Below, piece after piece: positions 1-5,112 of a stretch of DNA of 10,946 nt. How positions within the stretch are numbered: position 1 is the first letter of the stretch; every line of letters starts with the position of its first letter. Made by a program: the position numbers and the translations under genes. The stretch is from Spirochaetaceae bacterium (lineage in GTDB: Bacteria > Spirochaetota > Spirochaetia > B11-G9), in NCBI GenBank assembly GCA_030633365.1, contig DAOVSY010000068.1, positions 1 through 10,946 of the forward strand. Reading direction: 5' to 3'. The notes beneath the pieces were generated by a model. It was not told the DNA's origin and made no database searches. It saw only the letters and a list, made by a program, of their open reading frames with translations.

Positions 1-830
1 AGTAACTGCTGTAGATGTGCAGGTATAGCTTCCCATGATTCTGTATTTACAAACCATCCACCTGCCCATGCACCGGAAATTGGGTTAGTAAGATAATAGT
101 TAGTAACATCTGCCCAGCCAACTGTATAGTCTTCTGTAATACCGGACCATGCAACACCATCAAGAACATTGGTCTGAAGAGCCATTTCAACATCTTCGTA
201 AGGAAGAGCCATTGGAACAACACCAAATTGTTTCATAAACTCTCCACCAGTTGGGAACATGTACATTCTTAGACCCTTGAGGTCTTCAATTGATCTAATT
301 GGTTTTGTTGTTGCAAAATTACAAGGATCCCAACTACCCTGGCTAAGCCATGTTACGCCTTCAATTTCTGCATAAGCTTCTTCCCATATTTCATTTAATC
401 CATACCATTCCCAAAGAACATTTACATCAAGACCATAACGTGCAGCCAAAGGAAAATAGGCAGCGAAAATGGATACATCCACTGGAGATGCCATTGAATC
501 GTCATCACTTACAGCCATATCGACAGTTCCTTCCTGAAGTGCTCTAAAAAGCTCTCCATGTGGTACAAGTTGATCAGCAGTATAAACTTCAATTACCATC
601 TCACCATTAGCAGCAATATTAAATTCATCAATCGCACCTTTAACAACATGGTCATTCAAAGCTGGACCAGCATATGATTGAAGCCTCCATTTAATAGTTT
701 TTTTAGGTGCTGCTGCGGCAACCCCATCTGTATCTGCAGAATTACCACTACAGCTGGTAATCATAGGTACAACAAATGCCAAAACTATCAAAATACTGAT
801 GATAGTGGTTAATAGATTCCTTTTCTTCAT
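1..830 (-). CDS. TRAP transporter substrate-binding lipoprotein, DctP family (partial, C-terminus off window)
   Basis: Periplasmic solute receptor of a tripartite ATP-independent periplasmic (TRAP) transporter, which delivers a small, usually organic-acid, solute to a DctQ/DctM membrane pair driven by an ion gradient. The first 276 residues are visible. They show a lysine-start signal peptide (2-26) with lipobox ITSC, so Cys27 is probably lipidated. The mature protein has DctP-family landmarks: TIKWRLQSYAGPALN (45-59), the segment IEDLKGLRMYMFP (181-193) and the long helix followed by ALQTNVLDGVAW (217-228). The GAWAGGWFV stretch (253-261) recalls the alpha-keto-acid (TakP) branch, as I remember it. 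The start is ATG with AGGAGG 7 nt upstream. The DctQ/DctM genes would lie beyond the left edge. Odd: the usual carboxylate-binding Arg of the KGLK-x-R motif is Tyr190. Substrate unassigned. Confidence 0.92.
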   Translation of the reverse strand, partial: MKKRNLLTTIISILIVLAFVVPMITSCSGNSADTDGVAAAAPKKTIKWRLQSYAGPALNDHVVKGAIDEFNIAANGEMVIEVYTADQLVPHGELFRALQEGTVDMAVSDDDSMASPVDVSIFAAYFPLAARYGLDVNVLWEWYGLNEIWEEAYAEIEGVTWLSQGSWDPCNFATTKPIRSIEDLKGLRMYMFPTGGEFMKQFGVVPMALPYEDVEMALQTNVLDGVAWSGITEDYTVGWADVTNYYLTNPISGAWAGGWFVNTESWEAIPAHLQQL

Positions 831-898
831 TCTAAAGCCTCCTGGAAAGTTTCCGTTTCATTTTTAAAAAGGGAACGACCCCTTGTAGTGCATTGCAT
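827..898 (-). CDS. possible upstream leader ORF (23 codons) of the TRAP gene
   Basis: A short ATG-started frame, beginning MQCTTRGRSLF and ending EALE, lies entirely in the leader of the TRAP binding-protein gene. Its TGA stop overlaps the gene's ATG as ATGA, the usual geometry of translational coupling. Against it, its own start has only a weak GGG upstream and no proper Shine-Dalgarno, and a frame of this length can arise by chance. It contains the AGGAGG used by the downstream gene, so ribosomes reading it would clear that site. Treat as a candidate only. Confidence 0.2.
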   Translation of the reverse strand: MQCTTRGRSLFKNETETFQEALE

Positions 899-1008
899 CC
901 CAATTAATATCAGATATGAATTAATTATTCCTCCTTATCAATTATGTTTCCTGAAAAATCAGGCATAAGATCCAATATATATATCAGCCTGCTTATGTAC
1001 TTTTAATT

Positions 1009-1037
1009 ATTATTGAAGCAAATTTGCCACAAGTCAA
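1009..1037 (-). promoter_or_regulatory. sigma70-type promoter of the TRAP binding-protein gene
   Basis: On the minus strand, TTGACT (1037-1032) and AATAAT (1014-1009) are separated by exactly 17 bp; each matches the consensus at 5 of 6 positions. Transcription would start near 1002 and give a leader of about 170 nt before the ATG. That leader contains an extra strong Shine-Dalgarno-like AAGGAGG (936-930) with no conventional start codon at the right distance. Confidence 0.6.
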
Positions 1038-1078
1038 GAAAAAAAACATAAAAATACTTAATAGTTCATAAAAGATCA

Positions 1079-1110
1079 AAATGATAAAAATCTAATTTTT
1101 AAGATCATTT
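1079..1110 (-). terminator. AT-rich hairpin at the end of the small ORF, possible weak terminator
   Basis: Inverted arms AAATGAT/ATCATTT and AAAAAT/ATTTTT form about 13 A-T-rich pairs, with a 3-nt bulge (1101-1103) and a loop holding the stop codon of the 66-codon ORF. On the minus strand it is followed by TTTGATCTTTTATG, a broken U-tract. The stem has almost no G-C, so termination would be weak. Confidence 0.3.
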
Positions 1111-1277
1111 AACCGGGACAGAGATATCCCATTTTTGACAGTACTTTTTACAAGATCTTCAGGAATAGTTCCGGATACCAGTATTGACAGCACCTGTTCA
1201 AAGCTGAGGATATTCATTTCAATTAGAAACTCCCCTATTCTTCTTTGGTTTTCATTTTCGTATGGCATTTGTCTCAC
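1092..1277 (-). CDS. small hypothetical protein (61 aa from the GTG start; 66 aa from the upstream ATG)
   Basis: Not recognised as a named family. After a charged N-terminus (MPYENENQRR) comes RIGEFLIEMNILSFEQVLSIL. This resembles the short helical 'RxGExLxExGxLTxEQL' segment found at the N-terminus of GspE/MshE-type ATPases and in many small bacterial proteins. It has no membrane segment, signal peptide or cysteines. The ATG at 1292 has no ribosome-binding site. The in-frame GTG at 1277 has GGGAG 8 nt upstream and is preferred; the next ATG (1268) is a further option. It is transcribed towards the TRAP gene but separated from it by a likely terminator and that gene's own promoter, so it is probably an independent unit. 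The clear site and the motif-like core favour a real gene. Confidence 0.5.
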   Translation of the reverse strand: MRQMPYENENQRRIGEFLIEMNILSFEQVLSILVSGTIPEDLVKSTVKNGISLSRLNDLKN

Positions 1278-1414
1278 CAGAACTACTCCCATAATTAACT
1301 ATAGTAAAGTGCAGTGGCGAAAGATAGGGCTATTGTGAAAAAAATTAAGACTCTAGATAAGGATCTTTAAAATTGATATAAATTCTATCATGTATTAAAT
1401 GTATTGTGGCTTTA

Positions 1415-1443
1415 TTGACAGGGGACAGCTATTTACATAAGAT
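1415..1443 (+). promoter_or_regulatory. near-consensus sigma70 promoter of the tRNA-Arg gene
   Basis: TTGACA (1415-1420, a perfect -35) and TAAGAT (1438-1443) are separated by 17 bp. Predicted initiation near 1450 is about 5 nt before the mature tRNA 5' end, as expected for a short-leader tRNA transcript. Confidence 0.75.
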
Positions 1444-1454
1444 GGGCAGATATT

Positions 1455-1528
1455 GCTCCGGTAGCTCAGCAGGATAGAGCAGCTGCCTCCTAAGCAGCAG
1501 GTCGGACGTTCGACTCGTCTCCGGGGTA
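1455..1528 (+). tRNA. tRNA-Arg (anticodon CCT), decodes AGG
   Basis: A full cloverleaf can be folded by eye. The acceptor stem GCTCCGG/CCGGGGT (1455-1461 with 1521-1527) has two G-U pairs, G1-U72 and U3-G70. The D arm is GCTC/GAGC. The anticodon arm GCTGC-CTCCTAA-GCAGC (1482-1498) places CCT at 1489-1491. The variable loop AGGTC is short, and the T arm GGACG-TTCGACT-CGTCT carries the TTCGA signature. The discriminator base is A1528. No CCA is encoded, so it must be added after transcription. The gene stands alone, with its own promoter upstream and a hairpin terminator downstream, between genes on the opposite strand. There is no sign of an integrated element at its 3' end. Confidence 0.95.
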
Positions 1529-1535
1529 TTTTTAA

Positions 1536-1560
1536 TGTAGGGTCAGTCGCTGTCCCTACA
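1536..1560 (+). terminator. hairpin terminator downstream of tRNA-Arg
   Basis: TGTAGGG (1536-1542) pairs with CCCTACA (1554-1560). Inside it, after a T-T mismatch, CAG pairs with CTG around a TCG loop. The hairpin is followed by ATTTTG, a short U-tract, in the plus direction. On the minus strand the hairpin lies 11 nt after the MATE stop codon, so it may also slow transcription leaving that gene, although no U-run follows on that side. Confidence 0.6.
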
Positions 1561-1570
1561 ATTTTGTAAT

Positions 1571-2938
1571 TTAAATTTCATCCGAATCCAGCTTATGCAT
1601 CCATTTTCCACGACTAAGAATTATTAAACCAGCTGCTGCCACCAGAAGATTAGATGTAAACATACCTATCCAGATACTTACAGGTCCAAATGCTGTAAAA
1701 GCAACTAAAAGAAATACAACAGGCACCCTTATTCCCCATAGACGGATGATATTCAGGATCATAATAGGCTTCGTATCACCAGCACCCTGCAATGCCCCGT
1801 TAGATACAGTAAAAAGAGCAAAAAAGATGACAGAAGGAGATACTATCTTGAACAGCATTGCACCGTGATGAATAACTTCAGGATCGTCTACAAAAAATTT
1901 AACTACAGAGTTTCCTTTAAAAAAGGTAATTACCATTCCTATACTAATAAAAATTATAATGGTTATAAAAGAATGTCTTACAATTTTTTTTACATTTTTA
2001 TAATTTTTAGCTCCCAGCTGCTGTCCAACCAAAACCGAAGTAGCCTGGGATATTCCCATAGCAGGCATATTAAATAATCCTATTATTCTGTTTCCTATTC
2101 CAAATGCTGCAATTACAGCTGTCCCAAAACCATTAACAACTCCCTGAAGTACAGTAAAACCTAAAGCTGAAATTCCCTGCCCTACAGAAGAAGGCAACCC
2201 TATCTTTAATAAAAGCTTGATGGCTTTTCTTTCAGGAATCATATCTTTTAAATGAAGTTGAATTCCCTTTGTACCTCGAATAAGAATAACAACTGCAATG
2301 ATTGAAGCAACAATCCTGGCAATGACAGTTGCATACGCAGCTCCACGAACAGTCATAGCAGGGATTGGCCCAAAACCAAAAATAAATATGGGATCAAGGA
2401 TTATGTTCAGAAAAACAGTAACAGACTGAACTATTAAAGGGGTAATACTGTCACCAATACCCTGAAGGGCACTACGAAGAATAAAGCTCATAAACATAAA
2501 AGGTATGCCTGCAAGAATAATTTTAAGATAATCTGATGTGTATTGAAAAGTATCAGCTGGAACCTGCATAAGATTAAGCAAATTATCTGTAAATACAATG
2601 CCAACAATGCTGATAACAGTAGCTACAATTAGTAGAAGAACTGTCATTTGACCCAGATAGAAATCTGTTTTACGCCTGTCCCCTTTCCCGGAAGACTGTG
2701 AAATAAGGGTAGTTCCAGCACTGGAAAATCCAAAAGCAAATATTATTAGAAAAAATATCAAATTCATGGAAATTGAAGGAGCAGATAATGCTTCTTTTCC
2801 CACTTTCCCAAGAAAATATGAATCTGCAAGGTTATAAAGCATTTGAAGGAAATTCCCAAGCATTATGGGTCCTGCAAGTTTTAAGAGACGAGGATAAGTG
2901 TATAAAATATTTGTTTTATCAGGATTCAGTTTATTCAA
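1571..2938 (-). CDS. MATE family multidrug/cation efflux transporter
   Basis: Inner-membrane exporter of the MATE family, 455 residues and 12 expected TM helices, the normal size for the family. It uses an H+ or Na+ gradient to expel cationic or metabolite-like compounds. Family hallmarks are LKLAGPIMLGNFLQMLYNLADSY (19-41, the family's N-terminal segment), a repeated GxxxPxxxxG segment at LLKIGLPSSVGQGISALGF in the second half, and GALQGAGDTKPIM in the later region, equivalent to the first-half ALQGIGDSITPLI. The start is TTG overlapping the TGA of the upstream zinc-ribbon gene (TTGA), with no good Shine-Dalgarno. Translation is therefore probably coupled, and the two genes form an operon. 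The transported compound cannot be read from the sequence. Confidence 0.93.
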   Translation of the reverse strand: MNKLNPDKTNILYTYPRLLKLAGPIMLGNFLQMLYNLADSYFLGKVGKEALSAPSISMNLIFFLIIFAFGFSSAGTTLISQSSGKGDRRKTDFYLGQMTVLLLIVATVISIVGIVFTDNLLNLMQVPADTFQYTSDYLKIILAGIPFMFMSFILRSALQGIGDSITPLIVQSVTVFLNIILDPIFIFGFGPIPAMTVRGAAYATVIARIVASIIAVVILIRGTKGIQLHLKDMIPERKAIKLLLKIGLPSSVGQGISALGFTVLQGVVNGFGTAVIAAFGIGNRIIGLFNMPAMGISQATSVLVGQQLGAKNYKNVKKIVRHSFITIIIFISIGMVITFFKGNSVVKFFVDDPEVIHHGAMLFKIVSPSVIFFALFTVSNGALQGAGDTKPIMILNIIRLWGIRVPVVFLLVAFTAFGPVSIWIGMFTSNLLVAAAGLIILSRGKWMHKLDSDEI

Positions 2939-3216
2939 TCTTCAAACAGAGAATCAAATGTTTTTTTTGCCTCAGTTTCTTTATCCTTACCATTTGTTCC
3001 TGTATAATTGGAACTTAATTCAAAAAAATCACAAAAATTTGCTCTGTCCTTTTCTCTTACAACCTCCCGGATACTTTCACTACAATCCCAATGACTGCCG
3101 GGAGAGTAAAACCTGCAATTCAAACAGACCTTTGCATCTTTTCCACAGGAAGAACATTCAGTGTTTCTGTATACCTTTACTTCAAACTCATTACCGCAAT
3201 TATAGCAATTTCCCAT
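2935..3216 (-). CDS. small double-zinc-ribbon protein (93 aa)
   Basis: Cytosolic protein with eight cysteines in two apparent four-Cys sets: C4-x2-C7 with C21-x2-C24 (a classic zinc ribbon, CYNCG...CSSCG) and C31-x2-C34 with C45 and C62. The core CLNCRFYSPGSHWDC followed by VREKDRANFCDFF is strongly patterned and looks like a conserved family found in spirochaetes and other bacteria, but I cannot name a function. The C-terminal tail (66-93) is polar and probably disordered. A frame open back to a TTG at 3276 exists. ATG at 3216 is preferred because the zinc ribbon begins right after it, although there is no Shine-Dalgarno; a -10-like TATACT ends 6 nt upstream. The stop overlaps the TTG start of the MATE gene. 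Confidence 0.75.
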   Translation of the reverse strand: MGNCYNCGNEFEVKVYRNTECSSCGKDAKVCLNCRFYSPGSHWDCSESIREVVREKDRANFCDFFELSSNYTGTNGKDKETEAKKTFDSLFED

Positions 3217-3222
3217 AGCTGA

Positions 3223-3251
3223 AGTATAATGTTGAAAAGAAGGCGTGTATA
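3223..3251 (-). promoter_or_regulatory. candidate promoter of the zinc-ribbon/MATE operon (leaderless geometry)
   Basis: The minus strand carries TATACT (3228-3223), 17 bp after TATACA (3251-3246), which matches the -35 consensus at 4 of 6 positions. The -10 box ends 6 nt before the ATG at 3216, so transcription would begin at or next to the start codon. This fits the absence of a Shine-Dalgarno site. Confidence 0.4.
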
Positions 3252-3285
3252 TAAAAATAATCCCAACATTTTGCAATTATATTCG

Positions 3286-3291
3286 TATAAT
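3286..3291 (+). promoter_or_regulatory. consensus -10 box upstream of the small ORF and MotA-like gene
   Basis: A perfect TATAAT lies exactly 6 nt before the ATG at 3298, with no Shine-Dalgarno between them. No convincing -35 hexamer is seen 16-18 bp upstream. If used, the transcript would start at the initiation codon itself. Confidence 0.4.
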
Positions 3292-3297
3292 AGATAT

Positions 3298-3423
3298 ATG
3301 GAAGGAATAAAAGAACAATTTGAACTGGCAAAAGTAATTGAGAATACAGATGCAATTGAAAATATTAGATCAGGTTCACACAATATGTTTGAAATATTAA
3401 GTAAAAACTTAATAAATCTCTGA
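3298..3423 (+). CDS. small hypothetical protein upstream of the MotA-like gene (41 aa)
   Basis: Soluble, mainly helical and charged (starting MEGIKEQFELAKVIENTDAI and ending LSKNLINL), with no recognisable domain. The frame is open back to an ATG at 3229, but that would place its start inside the divergent promoter, so ATG 3298 is preferred. It has no Shine-Dalgarno and sits 6 nt after a consensus TATAAT. Its TGA stop abuts the GAGGAGG ribosome-binding site of the next gene, a geometry that couples translation of the two. It may be a real small partner of the MotA-like protein or a leader peptide; the sequence cannot decide. Confidence 0.4.
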   Translation: MEGIKEQFELAKVIENTDAIENIRSGSHNMFEILSKNLINL

Positions 3424-3433
3424 GGAGGAATAG

Positions 3434-3910
3434 ATGAAAAAGAGTTATCTGATTTTTGTAGTTCTATCTTTTATGATTGTTCTACTGGCAATGTTTATGG
3501 GAGGTACGTCCCTCGATGTATTTCTGGATATTAACAGTTTTTTAATGGTAAGCCTGATCCCAACTTTTCTACTCATGACAAATTATTCACCATCAGAAAT
3601 TGTTCTGGCATTTAGAATAGGATTTAAGAAGGAGGGGATAGTTAAAAAAGAGCTGCAAAAGAGTATCAATTTTTTTGACAGCCTGGGGAAATATCTTATT
3701 CTATCAGGTATACTGGGAGCAATAACCGGCTTCATATCAATGCTTGCATCTTTCGCAAAGGGTACTGAAGAATATGGATATACAAGCACATATTGGGGAG
3801 GAGGATTCGCACTCACCATAATTACCATCCTTTATTCACTCATTTTGTACATGATTGTTGCTGTTCCCTTTAAGAATGGTCTTAGAAACAGATTAATTGA
3901 AATGGAATAA
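3434..3910 (+). CDS. short MotA/TolQ/ExbB-like membrane protein (158 aa)
   Basis: Inner-membrane protein with four predicted TM helices (about 4-22, 34-49, 86-108 and 122-146). The start resembles MotA, the stator subunit of the flagellar motor: GGTSLDVFLDINSFLMVSL (23-41), then SPSEIVLAFRIGFK (52-65). The second half, GILGAITGFISML and GGGFALTIITILYSLILYMIVAVPF (122-146), parallels MotA TM3-TM4. MotA is normally 250-290 residues; here the cytoplasmic loop between TM2 and TM3 is only about 36 residues, and the proline that precedes the TM3 GMIGT motif of MotA is not apparent. It is therefore probably not a flagellar stator. It has a strong ribosome-binding site (GAGGAGG, 5 nt spacing) and no MotB/ExbD-like partner in the window. 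Function unknown. Confidence 0.7.
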   Translation: MKKSYLIFVVLSFMIVLLAMFMGGTSLDVFLDINSFLMVSLIPTFLLMTNYSPSEIVLAFRIGFKKEGIVKKELQKSINFFDSLGKYLILSGILGAITGFISMLASFAKGTEEYGYTSTYWGGGFALTIITILYSLILYMIVAVPFKNGLRNRLIEME

Positions 3911-5074
3911 TTATCTGTTATTGTGCTGAGAAAGCATAATAACTAGCTGAAGAACCAGCACAAAAGCCGATGCTGCCGCTGCACTGTTAAAAGCGGCAGC
4001 CATTCCCAGGTGCTGATATATCTCTCCTCCACCTATAGCTCCTGCAATTATCCCAACAGTGAGCACAGCTTCATGTATAGCCATTCTTTTTTCCCGGTGA
4101 ATACTCCCGGAAACACCATGAAAAATTGAGCTGGAATACTGAGCTGCAAAAAGAACTCCAAATACTGAAAGACCAAAAACAATAGTAATCCAGGAATCTG
4201 CATAAGGAATAAAAAATACAAACAGTATCAATAAAAACTGCACAATGATTATATATATTCTATTAAAATGCCACCAGCTGAACCTACCAGCCAATACAAA
4301 AATAAGAGTACTGAATAAAGCCCGGAAAAGCAGTAACAGTCCAATGGAGGACTCAGAAAAATGGAGTTCCTCCCTGACATATAGGGGAAACACAAAAAGA
4401 AGAACCCCAAAGATAATATAAGCCGTAAAGTTTCCCAACCAGGCTGCATATCGCAGAGGAGTACTGCTATCTATAACTGTCTCATCTATATTTATCTTTT
4501 TATTATGACTAATAATAGAAGGTACTGCAGCAGGAACAACAATCAGAATAATGCTTAAGAAACCATACAAACCAGCAGCGAAAACAAGTGGTGACTGTAA
4601 ATTTAATTCCAAAAATACACCACCAAGATATGGACTTATTACTAATCCTGTAGACCAGGACAAATTAAAAAACCCCATCATTTTATTTAGATAATTTCCT
4701 TCGACACCTTCAGACAACCACCCCATTAAAGGAGGCCAGAATAAAGCTGTAACAAATCCAAATAATCCATATAAAATAAATACAATCCAGGCATCTTTGC
4801 TAACAAGAATTAGTATTACAGTTAACAACATTCCAAGGGCAGCTATTGTAATTGAACGATGTGCACCAATTCGCCGGCTTAAGGGATGTAGAACATAACA
4901 TCCAATAAGATATGAAAACGCCCATAACGAGGAAAACCAGCCAATTTCTGCTGATGTTGAGTCAAAAATATCCCGCATATAAAAAACCAGACTGAAGTTC
5001 AAAATTCCAATGCCGGTATTTGCAATAAATGAAGCAGGTAGTAATAAAGAAGCTCTTTTTATTTCTTGTCTCAT
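3911..5074 (-). CDS. MFS transporter (12 TM)
   Basis: Inner-membrane secondary transporter of the major facilitator superfamily, 387 residues and near the usual 390-400. The loop between TM2 and TM3 holds a degenerate MFS motif A (LHPLSRRIGAHRS, 62-74). The first six helices are followed by a hydrophilic central loop (ISHNKKINIDETVIDSSTPL), then six more. TM4-TM5 carries FGFVTALFWPPLMGWLSE, a feature of drug/sugar-exporter-like MFS members. The substrate is not determinable. ATG 5074 has no clear Shine-Dalgarno. The stop lies directly against the stop of the convergent MotA-like gene, and the 5' end faces the divergent GGDEF gene. Confidence 0.9.
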   Translation of the reverse strand: MRQEIKRASLLLPASFIANTGIGILNFSLVFYMRDIFDSTSAEIGWFSSLWAFSYLIGCYVLHPLSRRIGAHRSITIAALGMLLTVILILVSKDAWIVFILYGLFGFVTALFWPPLMGWLSEGVEGNYLNKMMGFFNLSWSTGLVISPYLGGVFLELNLQSPLVFAAGLYGFLSIILIVVPAAVPSIISHNKKINIDETVIDSSTPLRYAAWLGNFTAYIIFGVLLFVFPLYVREELHFSESSIGLLLLFRALFSTLIFVLAGRFSWWHFNRIYIIIVQFLLILFVFFIPYADSWITIVFGLSVFGVLFAAQYSSSIFHGVSGSIHREKRMAIHEAVLTVGIIAGAIGGGEIYQHLGMAAAFNSAAAASAFVLVLQLVIMLSQHNNR

Positions 5075-5101
5075 ATATTGATTTTTACTTTATTTTAGAT
5101 C

Positions 5102-5107
5102 ATTATA
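5102..5107 (-). promoter_or_regulatory. candidate -10 box of the MFS gene
   Basis: The minus strand carries a perfect TATAAT 27 nt before the MFS ATG. No good -35 hexamer is visible at 16-18 bp. It overlaps the 8-bp palindrome ACAATTGT (5107-5114), which also covers the likely GTG start of the divergent GGDEF gene; a protein bound here could affect both genes. Confidence 0.35.
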
Positions 5108-5112
5108 CAATT

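Noticed and set aside
350..547. Short open frames antisense to the transporters and the amidohydrolase (for example 350-547, 5338-5613, 6750-7049, 7987-8259)
   Set aside because: They lie wholly opposite well-supported genes, have no ribosome-binding sites and give low-complexity translations, so they are frame shadows.
871..901. GGGA...TCCC inverted repeat in the TRAP leader as a riboswitch or hairpin
   Set aside because: Only four closing pairs with little internal complementarity; it does not match any riboswitch pattern I recognise.
1421..1556. GGGACAGC / GCTGTCCC inverted repeat flanking the tRNA, as if marking an inserted element
   Set aside because: Only 8 bp; the left copy is promoter spacer and the right copy is part of the terminator hairpin, with no target duplication or integrase.
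3217..3276. Longer zinc-ribbon protein from TTG 3276
   Set aside because: The extra 20 residues are hydrophobic and unlike the rest, the TTG has no ribosome-binding site, and the region holds the divergent promoter boxes.
5029..5112. Longer N-terminus for the GGDEF protein from ATG 5029
   Set aside because: It overlaps the start of the divergent MFS gene by 46 bases, lacks a ribosome-binding site, and adds a hydrophobic stretch that is antisense to coding sequence.
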